A stretch of DNA of 64,000 nucleotides from Cornus controversa (lineage: Eukaryota > Streptophyta > Magnoliopsida > Cornales > Cornaceae), in NCBI GenBank assembly GCA_026545225.1, contig CM048845.1, forward strand, positions 101,614,033 through 101,678,032, read 5' to 3'. This document shows, piece after piece, positions 12,297-23,762 of this stretch. Every line of letters begins with the position of its first letter. Position 1 is the stretch's first letter. The position numbers were made by a program, and so were the translations under genes. The notes under the pieces were generated by a model, which saw only the letters and a program-made list of their open reading frames with translations, was not told where the DNA came from and did not search any database.

Positions 12297-13411
12297 GGAT
12301 CCTCTGCCCTACTGGGTCTCTGCCCTACCCGTGCCCTACATTTTTACCAAATTTAATCTATATTTCACCACCCTTAAATTCACATTTCACCATCCTTAAA
12401 TCTTAAAAAAACTTGAAATATTTTTTGTTAGTTTTTTTATCACCACCCATAAAACATAAATTCACCACCCTTAAACCTACAATCACCATCCTTAAATCCA
12501 CATTTCAACACCGTTAAATCTTGAAAAACTTAATATATTTCAAGTCATTTTTTTTTCAACACAGTTAATCTAGGATCCAAAACTCTTGTGGCTCTTTTTT
12601 ATTAATATTTAAATTTTAATTATTATTTTTACTCATAAAAAATAGTATTAAGTTAATATTAAATTATTCAACAAATTTAATATGGATTTTCACAAATTTA
12701 ATAATTTTACTAAAAAATTTCAAGTTAATTTTTTTCAACAAACTTAACCTTAAATTCAACACCCTTGAATATTGAAACATCTGAAAATTTTCAAGTTAAT
12801 ATTTTTGTCAACACTTTTAATTTATGTTTCACCACAATATGAGTAAAAAATATTATTAAAAAAGAGTCATGAGAGTTTTGGATCAAGATTTAAAGGTGTT
12901 GAAATGTGGATTTAAGGATGATGATTGTATGTTTAAGGGTGGTGAAACGTGGATTAATAGTGTTGACAAGAAAATTAATAAAAAATATTTCAAGTTTTTC
13001 AAGATTTAAGGGTGGTGAATATATGTTTTAAGGATGGTGAAACATGGATTAACAGTATTGACAAAAAACTAACAAGAAATATTTCAAATTTTTTAAAATT
13101 TAAGGGTAGTGAAATGTGGATTTAAGAATGGTAAATGTATGTTTAATAGGTGGTGACAAAAAACTAGTAAGAAATATTTCAAAATTTTCAAGATTTAAAG
13201 GTGGTGAAATGTGGATTTAAGGATGGTGAAGATATGTTTTATGGGTGGTGACAAAAAAACTAACAAAAAATATTTCAAGTTTTTCAAGATTTAAGGGTAG
13301 TGAAATGTGGATTTAAAGGTGGTGAATATTTGTTTTATGAGTGGTGAAATCTTAAATTTAATAAAAATATAGAGTACGGATAAGCCAGAAACCTGGTAGG
13401 GTAGAGGATCC
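12297..13411. mobile_element. Foldback/MITE-like element with long inverted, internally repetitive arms
   Basis: The ends are inverted: GGATCCTCTGCCCTAC on the left against GTAGGGTAGAGGATCC on the right. Each arm is made of units of about 55-60 bp. The left arm carries CACCACCCTTAAATCC-type blocks and the right arm their reverse complements, about five units, alternating with TTGAAATATTT-type AT blocks. The structure folds over most of its 1.1 kb. No clear target duplication or transposase was found, so the superfamily is open. Confidence 0.7.
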
Positions 13412-13479
13412 CAACTCGTCCAACAAGTTATCTCTGAACAGACTTGAGTAACTGACAACTTGAGCACAAAACTTAGCCC

Positions 13480-13528
<49 letters not shown>

Positions 13529-14219
13529 TAATTGTAGTTGACTGTTGAAGGCTTCAAGCCTAAACAAATCGATCTAGCTTAACCAAATTTTACCTAGAAC
13601 ATAAAATAAAATAAATGCTACTCTAGACGATGATATATGTCTAAACTACTAGTTGAATAATTTTTATGTCATTAAATATGTTGAGTTAAAATTATGAATC
13701 TGACTTGAAACATATCTAATAGCGAATAAGGCTTTGACTTTAGACTGAATTTTACTTATCCAAAAAGCGGTTGAACTTGAACATTAGTTGACGAGTGTTT
13801 TAATTAACCCTCCAACATGCCCAAGTTGTAATCGGCACCTCATACCTAATTGTGTCTATTTTTAAAGATTTTATAATTTAAAGTGTGTGTATATATATAT
13901 ATATATATCACTTTAAGGTAAATTATTTAACTTTGCATTAAAGATGGTTTTGGTAATAGCACCACCCTAAAGATACGTTGTTTTCAGTGAATCAGCCTTT
14001 AGGTAATGTCATTTACCTTGTGAATAGAAGTTTTTTTCCCACAGAAATACAATAACGTGTTGGACCCGATAACACTGGGCCTTTGGAATATCAAATTTGA
14101 AACAATATAAAGTTGCATTTAGGCAAAAATAAATAAATAAATAAAATTGAAATTTATCTGAATTTTATTTTTTCACTCTCGGGCCTGAGAGATTTAGAAA
14201 ATAAAAAATAATAAAAATA
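13412..14219. other. AT-rich intergenic DNA, nothing recognised
   Basis: TA microsatellites lie at 13482-13523 and about 13888-13910. Otherwise no gene or element ends were seen. Confidence 0.5.
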
Positions 14220-14870
14220 ATGATTTTGTTGGTTTAAGAAAAAACTGAATCACAATCAACAGGACAATACAGAGTTGGAGTTTCATTGAGAACTCAACGA
14301 AGACTGCCTACCAAACAGAGGGAGAAGTCAATGAAAATTAAGTCAAATCTGTCTCAACAACTTTACAATACAGTCAGCAATTTATGTATCTATTCTCTGT
14401 CAAAATACATGCACTAAAGGGAAGTGTCCTTTTTTTGCTCAAAATGTTGCCCTCACCAATTTCCACATAGGTTGAAAGTGATTAATCATAAGTACCCGTT
14501 ATTTAGCTAATCACAAATGAAACAAATAGCTTCCCATAATAATAAAACTAGAGGTCCAATAGTCAATAAGGTCAACTCTTTTAAAATAAGGTGTGAGAAG
14601 TCTCTGAACTATCTTCCTGAGTAAGAAGGCAGCTTGATACTGTAAAATATTTACATCAAATGACAAGGATTGTATCTGCTGGCATAGTAGGACTAAAGAA
14701 ACAATTAAATCTTTATCTGTGTTCACAACTGGTAAAGTACCTCCATAAGTCCTCTCTTCTCTGCACAGACCATAGTATTTCTTTAGCATATAACAAGCAT
14801 CTATAGGTTGGTTATGACTACTAGCCTAAATTTTCAAATCTAACTAGGACGCCACCTATCACTACACTTA
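14220..14870 (-). pseudogene. Diverged partial copy of AIH 3'-flank fused to AIH intron-8 sequence
   Basis: 14220-14510 matches the DNA just downstream of the AIH stop (24.82-24.87 plus 25.2-25.49 kb), sharing phrases such as CTCAACAACTTTACAATAC and GGTTGAAAGTGATTAATCAT. From about 14515 the match jumps to 29.75-30.36 kb inside AIH intron 8, sharing TTTCCCATAATAATAAAA and GCATATAACAAGCATC. The intervening last two exons are absent. This looks like a relic of a partial AIH duplication with a deletion. The MITE present at 24872-25204 and the LTR at 29956-30223 are missing here, so the copy predates both insertions. No coding exon remains. Confidence 0.65.
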
Positions 14871-15066
14871 TTGTGCTAGAGCACATAATGAATTAACTCT
14901 GTGACTCAAGTATGGACACAAGGGAAGGTGAATTGGGTCTTTTAACAAATAAAGAAAGATGTATAAATATATAATCAAATATGCACAAAGTAAAGAGATA
15001 AGAGAGGGGAGATTTAAACACAAGCTCGTAATGTGATTAGACAATCTCATCTACGTTCACGCATTT

Positions 15067-15860
15067 TGATTCAAAAAGCCCTATTCCTAGAGAAATCGTG
15101 CTATAATTAGAATCGTGCATTACTTTTTACTAAATTAGACCATCAAGACGTCCAAAAGAAACGACGAGCATGTCAATCCGATCTTCATCCTGTTTTGTTT
15201 GAGTCGTTCTGATTCGAAAAGAGTAATTCTTTGCAGAAATCGTGCATAATCACAACTGTATGGCGTTTTGTGCCAAATTCGACCGTCTGGACATCCAAAA
15301 GAAACGAGCATGACAACAACGACTTTAAACTAGTTTATTTTGAGTTGTTTTGATTCAAAAAGCCCCCATTCCTTGATAAATCGTGCCAGAATCAGAATCA
15401 TATGTTACTTTTTGTCAAATTAGACCGTTAAAACGTCCAACAGAAATGACGAACATGTCGATCCGATCTTCTTCATGTTTTGTTTGAGTCGCTCTCATTC
15501 AAAAAGAGTAATTCTTCACAGAAATCGTGCATGATCACAACCATATGGTGTTTTGTGCAAAATTCAACCGTCTAGACATCCAAAAGAAACGAGCATGGCA
15601 ACAACGATTTTAAACTAGTTTCGCTTGAGTTGTTTTGATTCAAAAAGTCTCATTCCTAGAGAAATTGTACGTTACTTTTTTTCAAATTCGATTATCTAGA
15701 CGTCCAAAAGAAACAATGAGCATGCCAATCCGATCTTCATCCTGTTTTGTTTGATTTGTTCAGATTCGAAAAAACTCATTCCAAGCAGAAATCATGCATG
15801 ATCATAACCGTATGGTGTTTTGTGCCAGATTCTACCGTCTGAACATCCAACTCTTTCTTC
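15067..15860. repeat. Tandem repeat, about 285-bp period
   Basis: Units start with TGATTCAAAAAG at 15067, 15351 and 15636, giving periods of 284 and 285 bp. Each unit has two related halves containing CGTGCATAATCA-type and GTCCAAAAGAAACGA-type blocks. The third unit is truncated and passes into the 110-bp duplication. Confidence 0.85.
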
Positions 15861-16005
15861 TTCCTTCTTCGGTGCCTTCCAATCATCGTCTCAAGCAGAA
15901 ATCATGCATGATCATAACCGTATGGTGTTTTGTGCCAGATTCTACCGTCTGAACATCCAACTCTTTCTTCTTCCTTCTTCGGTGCCTTCCAATTATCGTC
16001 TCAAG
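15783..16005. repeat. Near-identical 110-bp tandem duplication
   Basis: AAGCAGAAATCATGCATG begins at 15783 and again at 15893. The two 110-bp units differ at about one base, so this is a recent duplication compared with the older 285-bp units beside it. Confidence 0.9.
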
Positions 16006-16555
16006 TCTTTCAAATTCAATGAAAAATAGAACAAGATGATGTAGAGATATATATGTATCTATATTACTCTCTCACGACTGATGAAGAATGAGATAATGAA
16101 TTATTGAATTCTCTTATTTCCTATTTATAGACATAGCTCTCATATTTACAAAAATGTCACTAGTCTTTCACTAAACCTTTCCGGGCTCCATTTTCACTTT
16201 TGCTAACTCCTACAGACTTGAAATCGATTCCGCAGCACATCAAATATTTTATTTAAACTACTCTCAAAATTTGGTGTCATTCCGATACTTTTGAATTTTT
16301 CAAGCCCATGGGGGACGCGCGGGCCCACCAGACCAAAAAAATTCAATTTTTGTCAAATGCTCTCAAAACTTTTTTGAACACTTCCACAAGTCCTCAAACA
16401 TGTATTTTACATTTAAAACACATATATAATCATTTAAAGCATTTATATGATAATAAATGAAAATAACAAAAAATCGGCCAAAAACGGTCATGATTCTTGT
16501 GCAAACTCTCTTTAATTATTTAGCAAGATTGTCCACCCAAGTGGCACCCCTCAAC

Positions 16556-16597
<42 letters not shown>

Positions 16598-17336
16598 AGA
16601 ATAAAAAGTCATTAATTAGTCTCAAATGTCCATTCGAATGTGAAGCTGATAGAACAGTCTTAGGTTTGTAGAAAGTGCAGATAACAAAGACTTTGCAAAA
16701 TCATATCTAGATTTCTTGTGCAAACTCTGTTTATTTAGCAAGTGGCACCCCTCAACCCTTATATATATGAACCTCCCTACTAAGTAGTAGAACACACAAC
16801 CAAACACATATGGAAAATGCAAACATCCCCATCTGTCTTCTTTGGAAACCAACCTTATTATCCTTTCAGACCACATTGTCGTTGTGCTAGGGGGAGGGCC
16901 ACTTAAATTCTCTCTAATTGATTGAAAATTCATCAAGAAGATTTGACATAAGTTTTACAATCGGTTGCCTACCTGACACTAACTCACCAATTTTCACATT
17001 CGACCTTGGGTATCGATAATGAAAAAGTTAAGGCAAAATAAATAATTAATTAAAATATTGACAAATCTAACATATAAATATATAGGTTTGTATTATGAAT
17101 GGTTCAGTAGTCACTACTTAATTTGTTATTCATATTATGAATCGTTTGGTATCCGCTAAATGGCCCAATTAGAATGACGAATGAATATTAAATTTAGTAG
17201 TAGGCATAATCACAATAACTCATGAATTATTGATACTTACGATTTGTTGTGATATTCATGTGTATATTGAGTTATTTAATCATGAGAAATAATTCCCCAA
17301 ATGAAATCGATTTTCAAGTGATTAAGCGAACATTAA
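16006..17336. other. Intergenic DNA with a local duplication
   Basis: GCAAACTCT...GTGGCACCCCTCAACCC occurs at about 16500-16560 and again at about 16718-16763, each followed by TATA microsatellite sequence. On the minus strand a TATAAATAG near 16120-16130 lies upstream of the tandem repeats, which may mark an unclassified LTR-like promoter. No gene was recognised. Confidence 0.45.
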
Positions 17337-17863
17337 GGCTATGTTTGGTATGATGAATAGAAAATAAAGGATAACATTACTAATGACATAAAAGAAAATA
17401 AAGAAAAGGAAAGAATAATGTTAAACTTTTATCATGTTTGGTTGATTAGTAAAGGAAAAGAAAGAAAAAGATAGTTAACATGTTTGGGAAGAAAAAGGAA
17501 AGGAAACAATTTAAAAAATTACCATTATACCCTTTTATATTTAAAAGAACAAATTTTAGCTTTTATCAACATAAGAGTAAAGTTGGTATTAACAAAATTG
17601 TATTAAAAAAATGTAGTATTTCCTTCCCTTTCCGTCCATTTCTTTCCATTTTTGGAAGGATAATAAAGCTATTATTCATCCTTAATTTATCCCTCCAAAT
17701 CCTTCCATTTGATTTCCTTTCCATTAAAAATTTCATACCAAACACACAAAACCATATCCCTCCATCACCTATATTTTCTTTTCCTTCTATTTCTTTCCTA
17801 CCAAATTGACTCTCATCACCTTTATTTTCATTTCCTTCTATTTCTTTCGTACCAAACTGACCC
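17337..17863. mobile_element. Tourist-like PIF/Harbinger MITE
   Basis: The 527-bp element begins GGCTATGTTTGGTA and ends TACCAAACTGACCC, flanked on both sides by TAA (17334-17336 and 17864-17866). A three-base TAA/TTA duplication with GTTTGG-type termini is characteristic of Tourist MITEs. Frames inside it are compositional. Confidence 0.8.
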
Positions 17864-18059
17864 TAAGGGGTTGTATGTATTTTTTAATTAGGTAGGCAAA
17901 AAATATCCAAAATAGCTTATTGTTTAATTAGATAATACATCACCGTTATAAGTATCATTATTAATATTTTATGGTTACTACCCAAACGGTACCATAATCA
18001 TAAAGTTTATTTATATTCTCAAAGCTAATATATGTGATGTTCACTCAAAGCATTAATGT

Positions 18060-18086
18060 GGTGAGCATTTTTTTTCTTATTGCTCG

Positions 18087-18121
<35 letters not shown>

Positions 18122-18379
18122 ATGATTGATCGGCTATATACATATATTCATATTGATGATGCCTGATGCATCAGCTAAAGACCTAATATGATGTTTGAAA
18201 GTGACAATGTCATGTTCTTCGAACCTTCCAGGCAAGTTGATGTTATATGAATTTATGTAGACAATTAAATAAAAAAAGCCTTGTTCAGAACAAATTGGTA
18301 AAATAAGAAAATAAGTACTCCATCTATGAAACCCATTAATTCAAATGGCAAATTTATTGTCCCACAACACCCATCCCCA

Positions 18380-18410
<31 letters not shown>

Positions 18411-18800
18411 CACATCTTCTCTTCTTACCCGTGACTCCCTCCTCTCCTTGACGTCATAATTGTACAACCTTACTTCAAATTTGTAAAAAAGCTTTGTAAT
18501 TAAAAAAATTTATTTTTAATAAACAAAACATGTAGCACCGGAAAAGAGCAATTATTAAAAAGGACAAAACACTTGGAAGAGGAAGTTTACTTACAAATTT
18601 GAAATGCCATTTTTGATATATTAATTCTAAAATAATGGTATCAAGAAAGTTTTCTCACCACTCTTTATGAGTTCTCTGTATTTAATCATTGAATGGCTGG
18701 AAGTATATACAATTTAATATTCATTTATTTGTAGAATTAATAATAATCTTAATTCACTTTGATTAGTATCTCAAAACTAATAAAAGTGAATTAAGTTATT
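18060..18800. repeat. Copy of a diverged intergenic segment (copy 1 of 3)
   Basis: This copy shares GTTGATGTTATATGAATTTA, the AACCTTACTTCAAAT block, and at 18.70-18.78 kb GGAAGTATATACA, with copies at 21.37-23.05 kb and 23.44-24.52 kb. Gaps between copies correspond to separate insertions. No coding sequence was recognised. Confidence 0.7.
18380..18408 (+). repeat. Homopolymer run of 29 C
   Basis: The run is an expansion inside the duplicated segment. The corresponding place at about 23655 has only CCCACACCCCCAT. Confidence 0.9.
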
Positions 18801-19388
18801 GAATCCGCAATAGGATTGTCAGAATTGTGGGCTCACCAAAGGGATTGTCAGATTGGGAGATACGTATGGTGGTCGCATATTACTTTTAGACCCACATGTA
18901 GGCCTGATTTATTTTTATTTTTTTCTTGAAGTGACACAATGCAGGCCTGTTTCAGCATGCAACGGTCTTCTAACCGTTGCAGGACACGCGGCGCCCTCTT
19001 GTGTTTTATTTTTTTAAGTCACTTATCGAAACGACGTAGTAGGCCTAATTTATTTTTATTTTTTTCTTGAAGTGACACAATGCAGGCCTGTTTGGGTGTG
19101 CAACGGTCTTATGACCGTTGCAGGACACGCGGCTACCTAACAGGGCGCCGTGTGTTTTATTTTTTCAAGTCACTTATCGAAACGATAAGTGAAATTTTTA
19201 AAAAAATATATGGGCCTGCATTAATGCAGGCTCAATGTGAACAGAATTGACTAAATGGTTCGCCCAATCCGGCGAACCACCTAACCAACCAATGGGCTGG
19301 CCCACATTTTTAGCCAACTCATTGTTAGGCTACAGTAAGATTTGGATCGCCAGATTGGACTCTAGCGATCCTATTGCTATTGCTCTAA
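18801..19388. mobile_element. MITE-like element with internal two-copy tandem repeat
   Basis: The ends are inverted: GCAATAGGATTGTCAG on the left against GCGATCCTATTGCTATTGC on the right. Inside, a unit of about 141 bp occurs twice (about 18900-19040 and 19041-19185). Each unit carries a short hairpin made by GCAACGGT and ACCGTTGC and a CAAGTCACTTATCG block complementary to CTTGAAGTGAC. The boundaries and superfamily are not settled. Confidence 0.55.
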
Positions 19389-19720
19389 GCACTCTAACCT
19401 CTTAGCCACATGCATGTTTCTGTTAAAAATGCATCATATCTTTTATTTATATAATTATAATTCCTCACATGTACAAATTTTCATTTTTTAATAATTTAGT
19501 AAAGAGTATAATTATTAAATATTAAAAATTTTAAAGATTAAAAAAATTAAAAATTAAAAATTTATGAAAATATTATTATTTTTTACCAGCGATAATTCTA
19601 AAGAGTGCATTGTGAAGTCTCCGCTATACAAAATGCTGACGTGACTCTTCGAATTTGAGATGTGACAAATTTAGAGAGGACAATTTTAGAGATGCTAATG
19701 GAGATACAATGTGTTTTAGT

Positions 19721-19850
19721 TAGGGGTGCATAAAGAATCGGTAGAATCGGAACAATAGCTGAAACGAACCGTTCACTATAGTTTCAGTTCTGATTTCAAA
19801 TTTTAAGAACCATTCACTACGATTCTGATTCCTTGGAACCGTTAGAAAAA
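19721..19850. mobile_element. hAT left-end fragment
   Basis: TAGGGGTGCATAAAGAATCGG matches the terminus type of the hAT at 10242 and the junction end near 11790-11813, and is followed by GAACCGTT-type subterminal motifs. A matching right end was not found, so the element is truncated or very long. Confidence 0.5.
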
Positions 19851-20239
19851 AATATTTATATATAATATATAGGTGAATGACCATTATCATATTGTACCAT
19901 CAATTTGTTGAACTATGTAAGTATGATCTGGTAGCTAACTTGTAGGCTTTGGTTTTGCTTAATTTCCAGCCATGATGGCATGTTGAAAATGGAAATGAGA
20001 AAAAAAAGCTAGACATATACAATCCGAGGCCACTTGTGGAATATAGTAGGTAAAATTATATTTCCACTAGACATGTTCTAACTCAATATATTTTGAAGAT
20101 TACATCAATATCTTTATCATTTTTTGGTATATAACTTAATATGAAATTCAGACCAATCAAGAAAAGGAACTTCACGCGCGAGGAACATCCTTGAAGTTAA
20201 GATGCCCTTGGAGAGCACTCATGGATTCTCAGAGGACTG

Positions 20240-20401
20240 TGGTGGCTAAGATGAAGAAGCTGAAGGTCCAATTCTCCCCCAATCAGCACCCTAGTTCTGA
20301 ACTTGGGAACATGCATGCTGAAGTCCTTCTTTGATAGTTTGGTACTGCGATAGTGGTAAGTTCCACGTCTGGGCATAGTATTGCAAACGACTCTTGTACA
20401 T
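20240..20401 (-). pseudogene. Broken dsRNA-binding domain (dsRBM) gene fragment
   Basis: Reading down from 20401, the first 36 residues resemble the start of a plant double-stranded RNA-binding motif. MYKSRLQYYAQTWNLPL is followed by YQTIKEGLQHA, which matches the helix-1 and beta-1 pattern of DRB/HYL1-type proteins (MYKxxLQEYAQ...LPxYxTxxEG). The continuation (PKFRTRVLIGGE, beta-2) is in another frame, so the fragment carries at least one frameshift. The conserved C-terminal KKxAE helix is not seen. It lies beside an S9-peptidase fragment on the same strand, which suggests captured or shuffled gene pieces. It is not a functional gene. Confidence 0.6.
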
Positions 20402-20604
20402 ACAGTTTTTTGGGAGACCTAAACAAATAGTAGCGATGCATTTCAATGAACTTTTTAAGAAATATGAACCAAATATATATATAGGCCACAAACTTACATG
20501 GAATCAAATTTCACTGTCATAAAAACTCCTACTACAATGAATTTAATGTTAGATCATAGATTAAGAATTAGAAGATTCCAACCTATAAGATAGTAATTAA
20601 GTAG

Positions 20605-20815
20605 TTAAAGGCTGACCTTTAGATACAATTGACTGTTTGTAGAGTCTTTGATCTTTGTAATTCGAGTATCGATCCCTGAAATACTAAATACATCACCTCC
20701 GTATTCTTGAGCCACTGTTTGCACCGCAAAGTCTTTGGGCGTAATATCGATAGGTACGATCATCTCCTGATTTCTCTGCTTCTTTAACAAGAAACACTCA
20801 CTCGTCTGAACTTAT
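20605..20815 (-). pseudogene. Fragment of an S9 (prolyl-oligopeptidase-like) peptidase gene
   Basis: The minus-strand reading has PIDITPKDFAVQTVAQEYGG followed by DVFSISGI. This resembles the N-terminal beta-propeller part of plant S9 acylaminoacyl-peptidase-like proteins, where a PIDITPKEFxVRTxAQEYGGG motif is conserved. The alpha/beta-hydrolase catalytic domain is absent. Two short exon-like stretches lie upstream on the same strand: about 20885-20940, with flanking AG and GT, and a start-like ATG at about 21261 with a donor a few codons on. Whether they belong to this gene is unknown. With the dsRBM piece it forms a cluster of unrelated gene scraps. Confidence 0.55.
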
Positions 20816-21011
20816 CCATAAAAATTAAGAAAATGTCATATAAAGATTACATTTTTAGGGTTTTTGGGGATTAGGACATTACCTTTTTCCGAATCCACTC
20901 GTTCCATTTACATCTCTTAGCAAGAAGTAGACCTATATTAAAAGAACAAAATTTAAACGAAAATTTTGAAAATTTGAGTTAGATATTTACATGCATTTTC
21001 ATTCACATCTT

Positions 21012-21042
<31 letters not shown>

Positions 21043-21369
21043 CTTCATTTACAACTTATCCTACCATCAAATCATAACAATAGAATAGCATAGAACAGAA
21101 GAATTTGAAGCTAAAAAACTTGACTCCGGTTCATGAAGACTAATTAATTGCTAAAGAAAGCAGCAAAATTTGAACAAAATAATACATCAGAAAAAATTTA
21201 AAATTAAGAAGAAGAATGAGAGGAGTTAGTTAGCTACCTGACGATTGAGGAGGCATGCATAACCCTTAAAATTGCCACAACTCTAATCCTAATAGAATAT
21301 CCATCAAATTGAAATAAGTTTCACTCAACTTTCTTTCTTGTTTCTCGATCATCTATACATATATATATA

Positions 21370-23050
21370 TATTGATGGTTGATCAGCTCTATACATATAT
21401 TTATATTGATGGTTGATCAGCTAAAGACCTACTCTGATGTTCTTCGAACTTTGCAGGCAAGTTGATGTTATATGAATTTATGTAGACAAATATAAGAGCC
21501 GTGTTCAGAAGAAATTGCTAAATAAGAAAATAAGTACTATCTTCACCTCATAATTGTACAACGTTACCTTACTTCAAATATCTGTACGTTTATGGATTTT
21601 AAAAGGGAGCTGATGTTGGCACTCCATCAATATCATCTGACACTCCACTCTCATTTTTTTGTAAAGTAAAATTACAAAGTTGTCCTTCTGTTATACAATC
21701 TTTGATTCTTATATTTTTAATACCCTAATTGCCCTTATTTGATAATGTTCTTCACTTTTCCTCTCTTTTTTGGTGTAAAAAGATTTTAGAAATCTATGAA
21801 TCACACAATCCTAATTTTCTTGATTTTAAAAATATTATTTCTTCTCGTTGAATCAATTTATTAATATTTATTTTACAAGTAGAAAAGTTTAGGATTCAAT
21901 ATAATGATTTAGAAAGTATCAATCAAATGCATGTGATTATGATAATAAAAATTACGTGATTAGATAAGTTGGGAAGAAGTTGTTAATAATAGATTACCTA
22001 GAGAAACATTAAAAAAAGTATTTGAGTTGGAAACAAACATTATTTCAATGAATAAAACGTATTTGAAAAAAAAATTAATTGTATTTAAAATCAAAAGAAA
22101 GTTTAATTTAATTTAAATAAAAATTATGATATATAGTTCTTTAAGGAAACTAAGGAAATATTTTTTATTTTAATAGGGAACTTTTAAAAATTAAAAGATG
22201 AAAAGAGAAAAACATGACTCTATGAAATTCTTTTCCAATTGTAGTTGTTTTAATTAAGCTAAGGAGCTTTTGCACCAAAATTTCAAAAAAAAAAAAATTG
22301 AATATGATATTTTTCTTCCTTTGCTTTTTATTTTTTCCTCTTTCTTTTCTATTTTGTTTGTTCATAAATTGATGGTATGTTTCTAATTTTTAATTTATGT
22401 TATTTTATAAATAAGACACGTGAAAAATAAATTACACGTTTGGTGAGTAAAAGACAATATTTCAATTTTTGAATTCATTTTGTTATATTGGATAAGGACA
22501 TGAACAACAAGTTTTTTATTAAAAAATGTCTAAACTATAGTATCTAGGTGGTAATAAATAGATTGTTATATTTTAAACATAAAGCAAAAACAAAATCAAT
22601 CACAAATTACTCGGAATAAAAAGAATGCAGCTGAAAAAACTTTTTTTTTAAAGAAAGATAAAATATAATTAGAATTGAGTTTTGATTTAGAAGGACAATT
22701 AGGGTACTAAAAATATAAGAATCAAATATGGTATAACATAGGACCACTTTTGTAATTTTACTTTATAAAAAGATGAGAGTGGAGTGACAGAGGATATTGG
22801 TGGAGTGTCAATATCAACTCCCTTTCAAAAAAACTTTGTAATTGAAATTTTTTAACAAACTAAACTTGCCTAAAGAGAAGTTACCTATAAAATTGAAGTA
22901 CCATTTTGATAGATTAATTGTAAAATAATGATATCCTATAAAAATTGAAGTACCATTTTGATAGATTAACTGTAAAATAATGATATCAACATAGAAGTAC
23001 TATTGAACTTATGAGTTAGCCATATGTGTCACCTATAAAATTGAAGTACC
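21370..23050. repeat. Copy of the diverged intergenic segment (copy 2 of 3), split by a TIR element
   Basis: 21.37-21.60 kb and 22.83-23.05 kb together align with 18.1-18.6 kb and 23.45-24.03 kb. The interruption is the element at 21605-22822. A short block (AAAATTGAAGTACCATTTTG) is locally repeated at about 22890-22990. Confidence 0.65.
21605..22822. mobile_element. DNA transposon derivative with TIRs of well over 100 bp
   Basis: The left end GGGAGCTGATGTTGGCACTCC and the right end (reverse complement GGGAGTTGATATTGACACTCC) start inverted arms that stay alignable for about 130 bp, through CCACTCTCAT, AAGTAAAATTACAAA and GATTCTTATATTTTTA. Flanks ttttaaaa and tttcaaaa form an imperfect 8-bp duplication. 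The paralogous segment at about 23880 (GGATTGTAAAAAAACT) gives the empty site. The 1.2-kb AT-rich interior encodes no transposase. Long TIRs with an 8-9 bp duplication suggest a MULE or hAT derivative. Confidence 0.75.
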
Positions 23051-23439
23051 GAGATAATTTGTGAAAACTCAAATGAATTATTAAGTCCATATTTTAATCC
23101 GCCAGTTAAATATGGAGAATTCATGATGAAAAATTATTAAATGATCCGGAACTACATAATCTTGACCAAATACATAAAGACACACAACCAAAAAGTTTTA
23201 AAAAGCTCGCACATTTGATTATGTGTCTTTCTGTGAATAACTAGGATTATAATGACTAATTGTTCAAAAAAAAAAGTAATAAAATCTGAATAAAATAATA
23301 TATCAGCAAAAATTTAAAAGTAAGAAGAAAAATAAGAGTTAGTTACTGATTATTTATTAAAGAGGACATACCTAAATTTTAAAATTGCCATAATCCTAAT
23401 ACCAGACTGATGAGTTTCACTCAACTTTGTCTTCTTGTT

Positions 23440-23731
23440 TCTCTCTCATTTATGCATATATTTATATTGATGTCCATGAAACCTTCCAAACTCTTGAAAG
23501 TGAGGTGATGTTTGAAAGTGACAATCCCATCTTCTTGGAACCTTCCAAACTTTTGAAAGTAACAGCAGTGAAATTGATGTTATATGAATTTATGTAGACA
23601 AAATATAACAGAAACAAAAATCTAAATAATCACTCATCTATCAAAGCCATTTGGCCCACACCCCCATATCTTCTCTTCTCACTCGTGACTCCCTCCTCTC
23701 CTTATGATTGTAAAACCTGACTTCATATACG

Positions 23732-23762
<31 letters not shown>

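Noticed and set aside
16622-16936. 104-codon minus-strand frame
   Set aside because: AT-rich intergenic DNA with a local duplication in it. No domain recognised.
17480-17809. 109-codon Lys/Phe/Pro-rich frame
   Set aside because: Lies wholly inside the Tourist-like MITE at 17337-17863.
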